Source: Hippopus hippopus (Eukaryota > Mollusca > Bivalvia > Cardiida > Cardiidae). From it: a stretch of 64,000 nt of DNA. The notes under the pieces are model-generated. The model made no database searches. It saw only the letters and a program-made list of their open reading frames with translations, and was not told the DNA's origin. Every line of letters begins with the position of its first letter. Position 1 is the first letter of the stretch. The stretch lies in the NCBI GenBank assembly GCA_946811185.2, contig OX328110.1, forward strand, positions 16,856,456 to 16,920,455. The letters are read 5' to 3'. This document shows, in pieces, positions 63,125 to 64,000 of this stretch. A program made the position numbers and the translations under genes.

Positions 63125-63365
63125 GCTGTTTCATACCATTTTAAACAGTATCTCAATTATATCTCGGCGGCAAGAGCACCTGTGTTCCCGGAGCTTCTTT
63201 ACCAGTTATACGCAGACAACTTCTTCGATACCACTGATTGCTTCTTCACATAAAAGACTGTCGAAACGTTATTTAGAAGTGAGAGAGAAACGAATCCTGT
63301 CTTAATGAGTTTTGGCCAAGCAGGGATTTTAATTCTATTGCTAGGTGCTTGCGAAGTTTTCATGG
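63125..63365 (-). mobile_element. SINE-1, diverged
   Basis: TATATCTCGGCGGCAAGAGC, CAGTTATACGCAGACAAC and GAGAGAAACGAATCCTGTC match the SINE-1 body; the head is unclear. Confidence 0.6.
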
Positions 63366-63639
63366 CAAGACAATGTTTCGAAATGAGGTATAAACACACT
63401 CACATATTTTATTGAATACTCTCGTATTATGTTTGAAAAAAAAAGGACATACAACCGTAAAAAGTGAAAAGTTAACAGAAAACATCAAAGTATGATCAAA
63501 TATTTGAGAGTGTTAATGACTGACTTATATCAGATCATCACTGCCAGAAGCCGTATTGTGTGTATGTGAAAAAGCCATATATATCTATATATCAGCGGCG
63601 CTTCGGGAAAAGGGAGTCCAACTATTTACCACACAATAT

Positions 63640-63905
63640 GGCTCGCAACACGCGAAAAGGGGCATTCGGACGGTTGCGTAAAGTGTCGTCTCGGATCAGC
63701 CCGCGCAGTCCGCGCAGGATGATCCGAGACGGCACTTTACGACTACATTAGATTTTGTGCTACAGTAGACTTGCGCAAAACAGAAAATTACATAAAAACG
63801 GAAAGTGTCGTTTCGGATTAGCCTGCGCGGACTGCGCAGGCTGATCCGAGACGACACTTTACGCAAATGTCCGAATGCCCCTTTTCGCGTATTGCAGGCC
63901 ATATC
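63640..63905. repeat. Family F palindrome
   Basis: TCGCAACACGCGAAAAGGGG and CCCCTTTTCGCGTATTGC ends; two TCAG/TTAGCCTGCGC hairpins. Confidence 0.9.
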
Positions 63906-64000
63906 GAGTCTTAAAGGGGCCTATTTAGTTTTTGTGCTGCAAATCAAAATATTCTGTGAAACGCCGATAGATACCTCTAGATATATTTTTCTTCGAAATC

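Noticed and set aside
62614..64000. Further receptor exons at the right edge
   Set aside because: I searched the - strand for YWTD or EGF patterns with splice sites. Only repeats C, D, SINE-1 and F and unassigned sequence were found.

Overview
The window looks like nuclear DNA of an invertebrate animal, most likely a mollusc and probably a bivalve; the species is an inference from repeat style only. Genes have short exons with GT..AG introns, and introns and spacers are packed with short palindromic transposons and tRNA-derived SINEs. No prokaryotic features are present.

Three protein-coding genes can be assembled exon by exon, with every splice phase agreeing. (1) The 3' end of a SHOX-type paired-class homeobox gene on the + strand (exons 1405-1462 and 9440-9741); its 5' part lies left of the window. 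(2) A complete monocarboxylate-transporter-like gene (SLC16/MCT family) on the - strand, with eight coding exons from 31172 down to 18149 joining into a 498-residue protein. (3) The 3' part of a YWTD/EGF (LDL-receptor-related) single-pass receptor on the - strand, with thirteen exons from 62613 down to 46515 encoding the last 748 residues; its 5' part lies right of the window. SHOX and the transporter are convergent; the transporter and the receptor are in tandem. A Tc1-like transposon with one nonsense codon lies at 32641-34131, 5' of the transporter.

Most of the rest is repeat. Family names used below, which are mine: A = roughly 260-bp foldback with ends GAGCCATGCTCTG and a central hairpin around TCAGCCTGCGCAG; B = roughly 220-bp hairpin bounded by TTAA, ends CYCTTTACCA, apex AAAATGCTGGTTACCAGC; C = roughly 205-bp TTAA-bounded element, ends CCCTTAGGCTGC and CCCTTATCCTGC, hairpin around TCAGACTGCAC; D = roughly 185-bp palindrome with ends ACCATTCTTAAGAA; E = 450-500-bp repeat with a palindrome around TTTCGGTGAAAGATC; F = roughly 265-bp palindrome with ends AAAAGGGGCATTCGGAC; G = TTAA-flanked element with ends GGTCTACGGCCCCTAAC; H to L = rarer palindromic repeats; SINE-1 and SINE-2 = tRNA-derived SINEs. 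B and C have the TTAA target and CCYT-like termini typical of piggyBac-mobilised elements (inference).

Notable points: the transporter's stop codon lies inside the TTAA target site of a G element; the splice donor of one receptor exon is repeated five times in tandem; the acceptor side of another receptor exon is also amplified; A, C and F share one hairpin core; and many exons have a mobile element ending within about 50 bp of a splice site.
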